A DNA stretch of 64,000 bases from NCBI GenBank assembly GCA_045589595.1, contig JAZNPK010000026.1:1-64000 (forward strand), in the 5' to 3' direction. The position numbers were made by a program, and so were the translations under genes. This document shows, piece after piece, positions 17,403-24,913 of the stretch. Each line of letters starts with the position of its first letter. The stretch's first letter is position 1. The notes under the pieces were generated by a model. It saw nothing but the letters and a program-made list of their open reading frames with translations. It was not told the origin of the DNA and ran no database searches. The stretch comes from SIG77 sp045589595. GTDB lineage: Bacteria; Verrucomicrobiota; Lentisphaeria; Victivallales; UBA1829.

Positions 17403-17529
17403 CGGCGCGGCATGCGGTCAGCCGGGCTGACCGGCATTACGGCAAACAAAAAAAGACCACCCGCGGGGGGGCTTTTTTTGTGCCGTGATGCGCATGGGCG
17501 GACTTAGCCGCCCATGCCATGCCGCGCCG
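17403..17529. repeat. Four-way-junction palindromic element, copy A
   Basis: Outer 12-bp perfect inverted repeat (17403-17414 with 17518-17529) encloses three hairpins with no base left between them: H1 17415-17422/17426-17433 (8 bp, 3-nt loop); H2 17434-17491 (an 11-bp lower stem with one T-G pair, a 2-nt bulge, then 9 bp of C-A7-G/C-T7-G and a C/G-rich tip); H3 17492-17501/17508-17517 (10 bp, 6-nt loop). The A7/T7 arm could act as a transcription terminator. It sits between the convergent ceramidase-like and cca genes. Three further copies with the same plan but unrelated sequence occur at 41874, 61384 and 63887. Confidence 0.92.
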
Positions 17530-17532
17530 TGG

Positions 17533-18900
17533 TCACAGTGTTTTCAGTATCCGGCTCCGGGCGAACTGGAGGGCATTTTCTTTTGTCTTCAGTTCATTTT
17601 CCAGTTGCAGGTCCATGATTTCCTGCAGGAGGATTCCCATTGCCGGACCGGGTTTCATGCCGATTCCGATGAGATCGGAACCGTTGACCAATGGCGGGGG
17701 CAGGGCGGTATTTTTTGCTTCGTGTTCCAGCTGCCGGAGTCTGTCCAGCATCAGCACATAGTTGTCGAGGAATGCGTGACACGAGATGCAGTCGATCCGG
17801 TGCAGTTCCAGTTCCACCGGAAAATTTTTATCGGCGGCGATCCGTTTCCATTTTGCCGGACGCATCTTATCGATGTGTGCAAAACGCATATGATTCCGGA
17901 CTGCCTGTACAACGGATTCGATCATATTATTCGGCAGCCGCAGTCGTTTCAGAATATTTTTCGCCATATCCGCACCAACGGCTTCGTGTCCGTAAAAGTG
18001 AGGGATCCCGTCTTTGATCGTCCGGGTGCGGGGTTTGCCCACATCGTGCAGCAGAACGCTCCAGACGATCTCCGGTCCCGGTACGGCGATATGTGACAGC
18101 ATCAGCATGGTATGTTCAAACACATCTCCTTCGGGGTGAAATGCTTCCGGCTGGGTCACACCCTGCATGATGTCGATTTCCGGCAGCACCTCTTTCAGCA
18201 GTCCGGTCCGTGCCATCATCCGGAATGCTTTTTCCCGGCTGGGATGGAGCAGCATTTTTTCCAGTTCGTCTCTGATCCGTTCAGCGGATACGCTTCTGAC
18301 CAGCGGGGCAAGGAGCGAAATCGCACGCTCCGTTTCACATTCCGGCTCGCATCCGAGCCGTGCTGCGAAGCGGACCGCGCGCATCATCCGCAAGTGATCT
18401 TCGCGGAACCGTCTTTCGGGATCGCCCACGGTGCGGAGGATCCCTTTTTTCAGATCGTGTACGCCGTTGACGGAATCAAGGATCACATTTCTTTCCGGAT
18501 CGAAAAAGAGGGCATTGATGGTGAAATCCCGTCGTGCGGCATCGGTGGCGGGATCATCGGAGTAAAGAACTTCTTCCGGGTGTCTGCCGTCGCTGTATTC
18601 CCGTTCTTCCCGGAAGGTGGCGATCTCATACGGGATCGTATCGATGATCACCGTGATGACGCCGAAAGATGCGCCCAGCGGGACCGCGTGATCAAAGAGT
18701 TTCAGGATCTCATCCGGGGTGGCACTTGTTGCAACATCATAATCCTTTGCCGTCTTTCCCAGCAGCAGATCCCGGACTGCTCCGCCTACGAGATACGCCG
18801 TAAATCCGGCATCATGGAGCGTCCTGATGATCTCCCGCATTCCCTGCCATTCGCGAGATTTTGTGACTTGTTCCGGTGGTATAAATAAAATTTCTTGCAT
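17533..18900 (-). CDS. cca: CCA tRNA nucleotidyltransferase / poly(A) polymerase family
   Basis: Adds CCA to tRNA 3' ends. 455 residues. Catalytic head: AYLVGGAVRDLLLGKTAKDY with the DYD metal motif. RRDFTINALFFD and EDHLRMMRAVRFAARLG are family motifs. An HD domain follows (FEHTMLMLSHIAV, WSVLLHDVGKPRT, HFYGHEAVGA), as in class II enzymes with an HD module. No strong ribosome site precedes ATG 18900. Poly(A) polymerase activity is a possible alternative, but the HD form favours CCA addition or repair. It is divergent from nadD with overlapping promoters. Confidence 0.92.
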   Translation of the reverse strand: MQEILFIPPEQVTKSREWQGMREIIRTLHDAGFTAYLVGGAVRDLLLGKTAKDYDVATSATPDEILKLFDHAVPLGASFGVITVIIDTIPYEIATFREEREYSDGRHPEEVLYSDDPATDAARRDFTINALFFDPERNVILDSVNGVHDLKKGILRTVGDPERRFREDHLRMMRAVRFAARLGCEPECETERAISLLAPLVRSVSAERIRDELEKMLLHPSREKAFRMMARTGLLKEVLPEIDIMQGVTQPEAFHPEGDVFEHTMLMLSHIAVPGPEIVWSVLLHDVGKPRTRTIKDGIPHFYGHEAVGADMAKNILKRLRLPNNMIESVVQAVRNHMRFAHIDKMRPAKWKRIAADKNFPVELELHRIDCISCHAFLDNYVLMLDRLRQLEHEAKNTALPPPLVNGSDLIGIGMKPGPAMGILLQEIMDLQLENELKTKENALQFARSRILKTL

Positions 18901-18917
18901 ATTTCACAACTTTCGAT

Positions 18918-18945
18918 TTGCCTTTTTCCATTTTTACGCTAAAAT
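18918..18945 (+). promoter_or_regulatory. Promoter of the nadD operon
   Basis: -35 TTGCCT (18918-18923), 16-bp spacer, -10 TAAAAT (18940-18945), 39 bp before ATG 18985. Its -10 overlaps that of the divergent cca promoter. Confidence 0.5.
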
Positions 18946-18968
18946 ACCATGGTTTATTATTTTTTCAA
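18941..18968 (-). promoter_or_regulatory. Promoter of cca
   Basis: Minus strand: -35 TTGAAA (18968-18963), 16-bp spacer, -10 TATTTT (18946-18941). It overlaps the nadD promoter, so the two would compete for polymerase. Confidence 0.45.
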
Positions 18969-18984
18969 GGAGTAAAATAAAAAA

Positions 18985-19611
18985 ATGAAGATTGCCATGT
19001 TCGGCGGCACATTCGATCCTGTTCATGCGGGACACATTGCTTTGATCCGGTACATCCTTGCGGAAGGGATCGCGGACCGGGTCCTTCTTGTGCCTGCTCC
19101 CGAGCCGCCGCACAAAACCGATCGCTGCATCTCGCCCTATGCCGTGCGACGCGAAATGCTTGCGGCTGCTGCGGACGGGATCGCCGGTACGGAAATCTCC
19201 GACATCGAATGTGAACGGACAGGGCGTTCTTATTCCATTGACACCCTTCGTGAACTGGCGCGGCGTTATCCCGGTGATGACATTTTGCTGCTGATCGGCG
19301 GGGACAGTCTGGCAACACTTCATTTGTGGTTCAAGGCGAAGGAGATCGTGGCGGAATTTTCTGTCCTGACTTATCCCCGTGCGGGCAGCCGCATCGACAG
19401 AAACGCGCTGCTGGAACACTGGTCACCCAGCGAATGTGAAAAACTTTCCGCCGGGATCCTGAACGATGCCCCGCCTTTTCCCGTTTCCTCCTCCGGCATC
19501 CGCGAAATGCTGGCAAAGGGGCAGGCATTGCCCGATGGGGCAGTACCACCCGCCGTTATGGAGATCATACAAAAACAAAAATATTATATCAACACGGAGA
19601 CAAACTCATGA
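18985..19611 (+). CDS. nadD: Nicotinate-nucleotide adenylyltransferase
   Basis: NAD synthesis: NaMN + ATP to deamido-NAD. 208 residues. Nucleotidyltransferase motif GGTFDPVHAGH near the start, PPHKTD substrate loop, LLIGGDSLATLHLW, and the C-terminal motif PVSSSGIREML, equivalent to the family ISSTxIR motif. AAGGAG lies before ATG 18985. The next gene, rsfS, overlaps by 4 bp (ATGA), the usual nadD-rsfS pairing in bacteria. Confidence 0.96.
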   Translation: MKIAMFGGTFDPVHAGHIALIRYILAEGIADRVLLVPAPEPPHKTDRCISPYAVRREMLAAAADGIAGTEISDIECERTGRSYSIDTLRELARRYPGDDILLLIGGDSLATLHLWFKAKEIVAEFSVLTYPRAGSRIDRNALLEHWSPSECEKLSAGILNDAPPFPVSSSGIREMLAKGQALPDGAVPPAVMEIIQKQKYYINTETNS

Positions 19612-20183
19612 CTGCTGAAACAAAAAAGAAAGCCGCGACCGCCGCAAAGAAAACGACCGCCGCGAAGAAAACGACTGCCGCGAAGAAGACGACCGCCGCG
19701 AAGAAGACGACCGCCGCGAAGAAAACGACTGCCGCAAAGAAGACGACTGCCGCGAAGAAAACGACCGCCGCGAAAGAACCTGCTGAAAAAACGGTTGCGG
19801 AACAGCTGATCGAGATCAGTGAACAGGTCGCTTATGACCGTAAAGCCGAAAATATTCTCCGTCTGGATATGCGCGGACTTGAAACTGCCCAGAGCGATTA
19901 CTACATCCTCTGTTCCGGTCTTTCCGAGCCCCATGTGGGCGCGATTGCCGAGCGTATTCAGCGTGAGGTCCGGGAAAAACTGTCCATCCGTCCCATTCTC
20001 TGCAACGGGGATCAGCGCAGCGGCTGGATCATCATCGATTTCGGGTACGCCATCATCCACGTGATGAGTCCGGAAGCCAGACAAAAATATCAGTTGGAAG
20101 AACTCTGGGGCGATGCACCCTGCGAAGACATTATCGTGAAACTCGATAAAGAAGCCGCAAAGCGCCTCAAAGCGCAGAAATAA
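19608..20183 (+). CDS. rsfS: Ribosomal silencing factor RsfS with Lys/Thr/Ala-rich N-terminal tail
   Basis: Binds ribosomal protein uL14 and blocks subunit joining during starvation. The RsfS/Iojap domain is at about 64-180: VAEQLIEISEQVAYDRKAEN, DYYILCSGLSEPHVGAIAER and GWIIIDFGYAIIHVM. Before it stands a tail of about 60 residues made of tandem KKTTAA units (histone-H1-like), absent from ordinary RsfS of about 110-120 residues. The tail is encoded by near-identical 18-bp repeats at 19640-19775, so its length may vary between strains. The positive tail may add rRNA or nucleic-acid binding. Start ATG 19608 overlaps nadD. Confidence 0.93.
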   Translation: MTAETKKKAATAAKKTTAAKKTTAAKKTTAAKKTTAAKKTTAAKKTTAAKKTTAAKEPAEKTVAEQLIEISEQVAYDRKAENILRLDMRGLETAQSDYYILCSGLSEPHVGAIAERIQREVREKLSIRPILCNGDQRSGWIIIDFGYAIIHVMSPEARQKYQLEELWGDAPCEDIIVKLDKEAAKRLKAQK

Positions 20184-20196
20184 AAGATCTCCGCCC

Positions 20197-20844
20197 ATGC
20201 CATCGCCTCTGAAAGAACAGTGGGATGAATTTGACTGGGAGCAGGAACTGCGGAAGGACGATGCCCGCATCAGTGCCTATTTCGCAGAACTGCCCCGGTA
20301 TATTGATCTGCCCGCTGAAGATGAGATCATTTACAAAAATATCCAGCGTCAGAAAGCATTGACGCCTGCCGGTGGCGTCTGGCCATTCCGTCAGCCGGAA
20401 GATCCGTCCCGTCAGCCGCCGGAGGACGCCGTCAGCGAAGAAGAACGGCGCCGCTGGGATGAAGAATGGATCAAGCGGGAAGGTGCCGGGCCGTACATCA
20501 TCTGCTGCCGTCTGACACGCAAAATCAGTACCCTGTTTTCCCTGCGGACAACTGCCGGTGATACTGCGCAGAAACTGGTGCGGATCCTGACCCTGACCGG
20601 CAGGACGATGGCGCGTCTGACGGATCTGATCGAAATGGAACCCGGCGATATGCCCGCCCTCCGGATCGCGCTTTCCAAACGGTTTATTGCCGATGCCAAT
20701 GAGATGCTCGGTATTCTGGAAACCATTACCGGGGCAGGTGAGGAAGGCAATGCCATCATTGATGTTGCCCGGATCGATCTTTTCGGATTGAGAGATGCGG
20801 CGCTGGAGATCCAGAACAACGCACGGAACGGTGTGAGCCTGTGA
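20197..20844 (+). CDS. Hypothetical protein, acidic N-terminus and helical C-terminus
   Basis: Not recognised. 215 residues, no signal peptide or membrane segment. Residues 1-95 are rich in Asp, Glu, Pro and Trp (EQWDEFDWEQELRKDD, EEERRRWDEEW). Residues 100-215 look helical (LTRKISTLFSLRTTAGDTAQ, IDVARIDLFGLRDAALEIQN). It is the third gene of the nadD-rsfS operon, starting 13 bp after rsfS and overlapping the flippase-like gene by 4 bp (GTGA), so translation of the two is coupled. No ribosome site is strong. It may be a lineage-specific partner of the membrane protein that follows. Confidence 0.75.
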   Translation: MPSPLKEQWDEFDWEQELRKDDARISAYFAELPRYIDLPAEDEIIYKNIQRQKALTPAGGVWPFRQPEDPSRQPPEDAVSEEERRRWDEEWIKREGAGPYIICCRLTRKISTLFSLRTTAGDTAQKLVRILTLTGRTMARLTDLIEMEPGDMPALRIALSKRFIADANEMLGILETITGAGEEGNAIIDVARIDLFGLRDAALEIQNNARNGVSL

Positions 20845-21833
20845 ATAAAATTCAGGAAAAATGTCTTTCCCTGTTGTGGGGGATCCTCAAGGCCGCCCTC
20901 GCGGTTGGCGTGATCGTCTGGCTTTTGAGCCGATCAGGTGTCAGCACGGCAGACTTCGCACGGCTCGCTCCGGCGTGGATCGTTCTCGCCGCCCTGAGCC
21001 TGTTTGTCCAGAATGTGATGACCGCTGTCCGGTGGCGCGTTCTGCTCCGCTGTGTCGGGGTGGATCTCTCTTTTCTGCAAGCGTTGTCCCTGACGATGCA
21101 GGGCATCTTTTTTACCCTGTTCATCCCCGCAGGAGCTGTCAGCGGCGATCTGGTGAAAGCGGGATTGCTTGCTGCAAAACTGGATAACAGTCAGCGGTTC
21201 AACGGCATTTTTTCCATTCTTGCCGACCGCATTTGCGGGTTTGCCGGACTGCTTTTTTCCGTTCTGCTGGTCATGGCGTGTTATCTGCCGGTGATCCGGC
21301 GTTTTTCCGACGGCATCCGGTTGACCATGTTGATTTGCGCCCTGTCGGCGGTGGCGGGTCTCGTGTTTATCTTTGCATTGTTTTATTACCGGATCTTTCT
21401 GAAAATCAGTATCTTCCGGAAGATTTATGACTGGCTTGACCGCCTGACAAAAGGTTTCTGCAGTCGCGTTGCCGCCGTGATCGATCTTTATCAGGACCGC
21501 CGCGGAACACTGCTGTTCTGGGGGCTTGTTTCCGGTCTGCTGCTGTTCCCGCTCTATGCTGCGGCGTTTGCCTGTATTGCTGCGGCTGCCGTTCCCGGCG
21601 GGGCGTGGTCTGCATCTCTTCTGGGCGGTCTGCTCGGTGAAGTTGCGGGGGTGATCCCCGTGACGCCCGGCGGGATCGGGACCCGGGATGCCATTGTTGC
21701 CGCCGTGTACAGTGCATCCGGATGCAGTCCGGAGGATGCGGTCGTGATCACTACTGTGTTTACTGCAGTGCTGATCGCTGTCAGTTCCATCGGCGCAATT
21801 TTTATGATCGCGGGGAGGATCCGGAAACGGTAA
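20841..21833 (+). CDS. Lysylphosphatidylglycerol synthase-type transmembrane protein (UPF0104 / LPG_synthase_TM)
   Basis: Integral membrane protein of 330 residues with about eight hydrophobic segments and no catalytic transferase domain. Family hallmarks: early WIVLAALSLFVQNVMTAVRW, then FTLFIPAGAVSGDLVKAGLL, and the C-terminal glycine motif GEVAGVIPVTPGGIGTRDA. The family is linked to lipid or lipid-linked sugar flipping and to aminoacyl-lipid synthesis; the exact role is unknown. Start is GTG at 20841, overlapping the previous stop. Last gene of the nadD operon. Confidence 0.88.
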   Translation: MNKIQEKCLSLLWGILKAALAVGVIVWLLSRSGVSTADFARLAPAWIVLAALSLFVQNVMTAVRWRVLLRCVGVDLSFLQALSLTMQGIFFTLFIPAGAVSGDLVKAGLLAAKLDNSQRFNGIFSILADRICGFAGLLFSVLLVMACYLPVIRRFSDGIRLTMLICALSAVAGLVFIFALFYYRIFLKISIFRKIYDWLDRLTKGFCSRVAAVIDLYQDRRGTLLFWGLVSGLLLFPLYAAAFACIAAAAVPGGAWSASLLGGLLGEVAGVIPVTPGGIGTRDAIVAAVYSASGCSPEDAVVITTVFTAVLIAVSSIGAIFMIAGRIRKR

Positions 21834-21841
21834 GAGCCCGT

Positions 21842-22732
21842 TCAGATCATTGTTTTGCGGGATGCAAAAAGGCTGGGGGAGATCCGGTAGAATTTTTTGA
21901 ACGCGTGGCAGAAATGGGCAGAATCAAAGAAACCCCACTTCTGGGCGATCTCTTCCAGCGAGAATCTGCCGGAAAGAAGATCTTTTGCCGCGTTGGACAT
22001 CCGGACGCGGATGGCAAATTTTCCGTAACTCACACCCATAGTCCTGCGGAACAATTCCGAAAAACGGCTGGAACTCAACCCCGACATCTTTGCCGCTTCT
22101 GAAAGATTGGGCGGACGGGCATCCGAGATCCACACCTTGTTCAGGGCTTTGCGGATCCGTGAAAATGCGTTCAGGCTGGAATCTTTTTCGCTGCGCGGTT
22201 CCAGATTGCTCCATTCCATGTGGTTGATGGCAAAAAGAAGTAGTTCATGGATCAGCAGCCAGGAGGAGATCCGCCAGTTGTTTTCTTTTTTTTTGCTCAA
22301 ATGGAACAGACGCCGCCCCTTATCCAGAATAAATGCGCGCTCCGCCGGAGTCGCAGGCCGATAACGTTTCGACGGTTTCGCCACAAAAGGAGCCAGCCAG
22401 TTGCAGCCGCCGAAAGGACTGCAGGAACCAAGCTGTTCCACATCGATATTTACCGCCATGACAAAGTTCCGTTTGCCGATCAGGCGGTATGCGTGGGGTT
22501 CCCAGCACATATTCCACCAGAGATCGCCGGTCTCGTAGTTCCCGCTGAAGTTTTCCATCATCATCTCGGCACTGCCGGAAAGAACGATGCAGAACTGGAG
22601 CGCGTAGTGGGAATCGCCGTGAAAATCTTTTTCGGGCTGGAAATGATACTCGTAAGCAATATCAAAGGGGCTGAGTACAGAAAGATCCGGATGCGTCTGC
22701 TTCTCAACATTGATCTGATTCAATTTACCCAC
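21842..22732 (-). CDS. AraC-family transcriptional regulator
   Basis: 296 residues. An N-terminal cupin-like sensor domain includes HFQPEKDFHGDSHYALQFCI. The C-terminal double helix-turn-helix has NLSEAAKMSGLSSSRFSELF and FSLEEIAQKWGFFDSAHFCH followed by AFKKFYRISPS. Such regulators usually sense a sugar. It is transcribed alone from a textbook promoter (22775-22803); the neighbours on either side are housekeeping genes, so the target is not local by context. Confidence 0.92.
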   Translation of the reverse strand: MGKLNQINVEKQTHPDLSVLSPFDIAYEYHFQPEKDFHGDSHYALQFCIVLSGSAEMMMENFSGNYETGDLWWNMCWEPHAYRLIGKRNFVMAVNIDVEQLGSCSPFGGCNWLAPFVAKPSKRYRPATPAERAFILDKGRRLFHLSKKKENNWRISSWLLIHELLLFAINHMEWSNLEPRSEKDSSLNAFSRIRKALNKVWISDARPPNLSEAAKMSGLSSSRFSELFRRTMGVSYGKFAIRVRMSNAAKDLLSGRFSLEEIAQKWGFFDSAHFCHAFKKFYRISPSLFASRKTMI

Positions 22733-22774
22733 GGTTCAACTCTGCTTTCGGAATATTTTTTCTTTACGCAACAA

Positions 22775-22803
22775 AATATACAGCACAAATCTGTGTATGT
22801 CAA
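22775..22803 (-). promoter_or_regulatory. Promoter of the araC-type gene
   Basis: Minus strand: -35 TTGACA (22803-22798), 17-bp spacer, -10 TATATT (22780-22775), 42 bp before ATG 22732. Confidence 0.8.
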
Positions 22804-22816
22804 GGGAACTGTTTTG

Positions 22817-24823
22817 TTATTTTTCTGAAACTGTTTCTGCTGCATTATGAGCATCGGCAAGTCTGCCGGAAAACAGATCCAGAGCATCACGCACAAAATC
22901 ATCGTTGGCAGCGGTTGACATCAGTTTCGTCACATCTTCCCGTTTGCTGATCTGCAGCGGCGTTGCCAGACCCGGTCTGCGTTCAATGAACAGGTCCGCA
23001 TCCGGATTGCCGGAGATCGCCCGCAGACGGGATTGCAGCAGAGGCAGTTCCCGTTCCGTCAGATGCTGTTGAACGATCTCATAATCCTGATCGAAGGCAA
23101 TCACAAGGATATTGCCGTCGATCATTACCGGTGTTGCATCGGTCATCGCATCGGCAAGCACAAACCGTTTGATCGTTTCCCGGATATCCATGATCATTTC
23201 CTGCCACAAAGTTTCAGCCGAAAAATCCGCTTTGTCCTGTGATACAGGAAGATCGGCAGGATCCTGCGTGTCCGGGACCGTTTCCGGTTCTGTATCGGGG
23301 ACATCCTCAACCGGATCGGGGGCAGGGGGCGCAGACGCCGGAACGATTTCTTCAACCACCGTATCTTCCGGGATTTCTTCGACCGGATCGGGGGGAGGGG
23401 GTACATCTTCCGGAACGATCTCTTCGCGCTCTTCCGGTTCGGGATCGGGCGTTATTTCTTCAGGTTTTGGGGGTGCCGGCACCGTTTGCTGCATCACAGG
23501 GTGCGGTGCCGGCTGCGGAGGGGGGAGTTCCTGAACCGGTTCCGCCTCCACCAGTTTTGTTTCCACCGTTTTTCCTGACGCCGGAGCGAATACGGAATCT
23601 TTCGGGACAACGATTTGTCCCACAGGCATTTCGTACAGGGGGACGAGAGAGCGGACCACATCCAGTTCTCCGGCGTTCCGGAGCTGATTCAAGCGGGCGA
23701 TCAGATCTTCGATCTGCACCGCATGGGCGATCCGCATGGCTTTCAGGAGAATGGACTCCATAAAGACCTGTTTGTTGATGGCTTCCCGCAGCAGGTAGCC
23801 GGAGGAGGAAAGCTGTTCCATCAACCGCTGGACTGCACCGGGATTGACCGTTGCGGCGATCTGTTTGTAAAGTTCCACTTTTTCCTGGGAATCTTCCAGA
23901 AGTTCAGCGGGGTTGCTGACGATCCGGCACAGCATGATGCCCCGGAGCCATGCGATGATCTCTTCATATAAAGTTTCAAGATTTTTGCCGGAAACCGCAA
24001 AACGGTGGATCGTTTCCAGTGCCGAAGCACGGTCATTGGAGACGATGGAACGGATCAGCATTTCCATATCTGCCGATGCCGCCAGACCGAACAGAGACAA
24101 CGCCTGATCTTCCGTGATCCCTTCCGCATTGTCGAAACCGAAAAAGGAAATCATCTGATCCAGCAGCGACTGGGCATCACGCATCCCGCCGTCTGCAGCA
24201 CGGGCAATGATCTGCAGCGCACCGTCCGTGATCCGGACCCGTTCCGCATCGCAGATGAGACGCAGTCTGCCGGCAATATCCGCCGCTTTGATCCGCCGCA
24301 GATCAAACCGCTGACAACGGCTGATGACCGTGGGCAGCACTTTGTTCACTTCGGTCGTTGCAAAAATAAATTTTGCATGGGCGGGCGGTTCTTCGATGGT
24401 TTTCAGCAGAGCGTTCCATGCGCTTTTGGAGAGCATGTGGACTTCGTCGATGATGTAGATCTTGTACTTGGAGGAAATGGGCAGATGCAGCACATCTTCG
24501 CACAATTCACGCGCCTTTTCCACCTGTGTGTGGGTGGCAGCGTCAATTTCGATCACATCCACATTGGTCTCATCCGCAATGGATTTGCAGCTGGTACACT
24601 GGCAGCAGGGTTCTCCGTCAATGGGATGCAGACAGTTCACCGCTTTCGCAAAAATACGCGCCGTAGTGGTCTTACCGATCCCGCGGGGACCCACAAAGAG
24701 ATACGCATGGGCGATCCTGCCGGAACTGACCGCGTTTTTCAATGTCCGGGCAAGATGCTCCTGACCGACCATGTCCGAAAATTTCTGCGGACGCCATTTT
24801 CTTGCGATGACCTGATATGACAT
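22817..24823 (-). CDS. dnaX: DNA polymerase III subunit gamma/tau
   Basis: Clamp-loader ATPase, 668 residues from ATG 24823, chosen because the family starts MSYQVIARKWRPQKFSD and GAGG lies 6 nt before; the longer frame from 24889 adds nothing conserved. Walker A GPRGIGKTT, zinc cysteines in GEPCCQCTSC, Walker B IYIIDEVHML and sensor SRCQRFDLRR. After the clamp-loader core comes a Pro/Glu-rich linker (about 455-560, many PPxPDPVE units) and a tau-like C-terminal domain. No programmed-frameshift signal was recognised, so a separate gamma form is not supported. Confidence 0.96.
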   Translation of the reverse strand: MSYQVIARKWRPQKFSDMVGQEHLARTLKNAVSSGRIAHAYLFVGPRGIGKTTTARIFAKAVNCLHPIDGEPCCQCTSCKSIADETNVDVIEIDAATHTQVEKARELCEDVLHLPISSKYKIYIIDEVHMLSKSAWNALLKTIEEPPAHAKFIFATTEVNKVLPTVISRCQRFDLRRIKAADIAGRLRLICDAERVRITDGALQIIARAADGGMRDAQSLLDQMISFFGFDNAEGITEDQALSLFGLAASADMEMLIRSIVSNDRASALETIHRFAVSGKNLETLYEEIIAWLRGIMLCRIVSNPAELLEDSQEKVELYKQIAATVNPGAVQRLMEQLSSSGYLLREAINKQVFMESILLKAMRIAHAVQIEDLIARLNQLRNAGELDVVRSLVPLYEMPVGQIVVPKDSVFAPASGKTVETKLVEAEPVQELPPPQPAPHPVMQQTVPAPPKPEEITPDPEPEEREEIVPEDVPPPPDPVEEIPEDTVVEEIVPASAPPAPDPVEDVPDTEPETVPDTQDPADLPVSQDKADFSAETLWQEMIMDIRETIKRFVLADAMTDATPVMIDGNILVIAFDQDYEIVQQHLTERELPLLQSRLRAISGNPDADLFIERRPGLATPLQISKREDVTKLMSTAANDDFVRDALDLFSGRLADAHNAAETVSEK

Positions 24824-24866
24824 AACAACCTCAAAAACTGACTTGCTTAATACCCTTTTGCAGAAG

Positions 24867-24898
24867 AAAAACGGCGGGACTCCATACAAGTCCCGCCG
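24867..24898 (-). terminator. Terminator of the prenyltransferase-fold gene
   Basis: CGGCGGGACT (24872-24881) pairs with 24889-24898 around a 7-nt loop; plus-strand A5 (24867-24871) gives the minus-strand U-tract. It separates the gene ending at 24914 from dnaX. Confidence 0.85.
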
Positions 24899-24913
24899 CA
24901 GATGACCATTGGA

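Noticed and set aside
17434..17491. Reading arm H2 of copy A as a plain terminator only
   Set aside because: It has a T7 run and may terminate, but it is enclosed by the outer stem and flanked by two more hairpins exactly as in copies that lack T-runs.
22817..24823. Programmed frameshift in dnaX giving a gamma subunit
   Set aside because: No A-AAA-AAG slippery site with a following stem was found in the frame.
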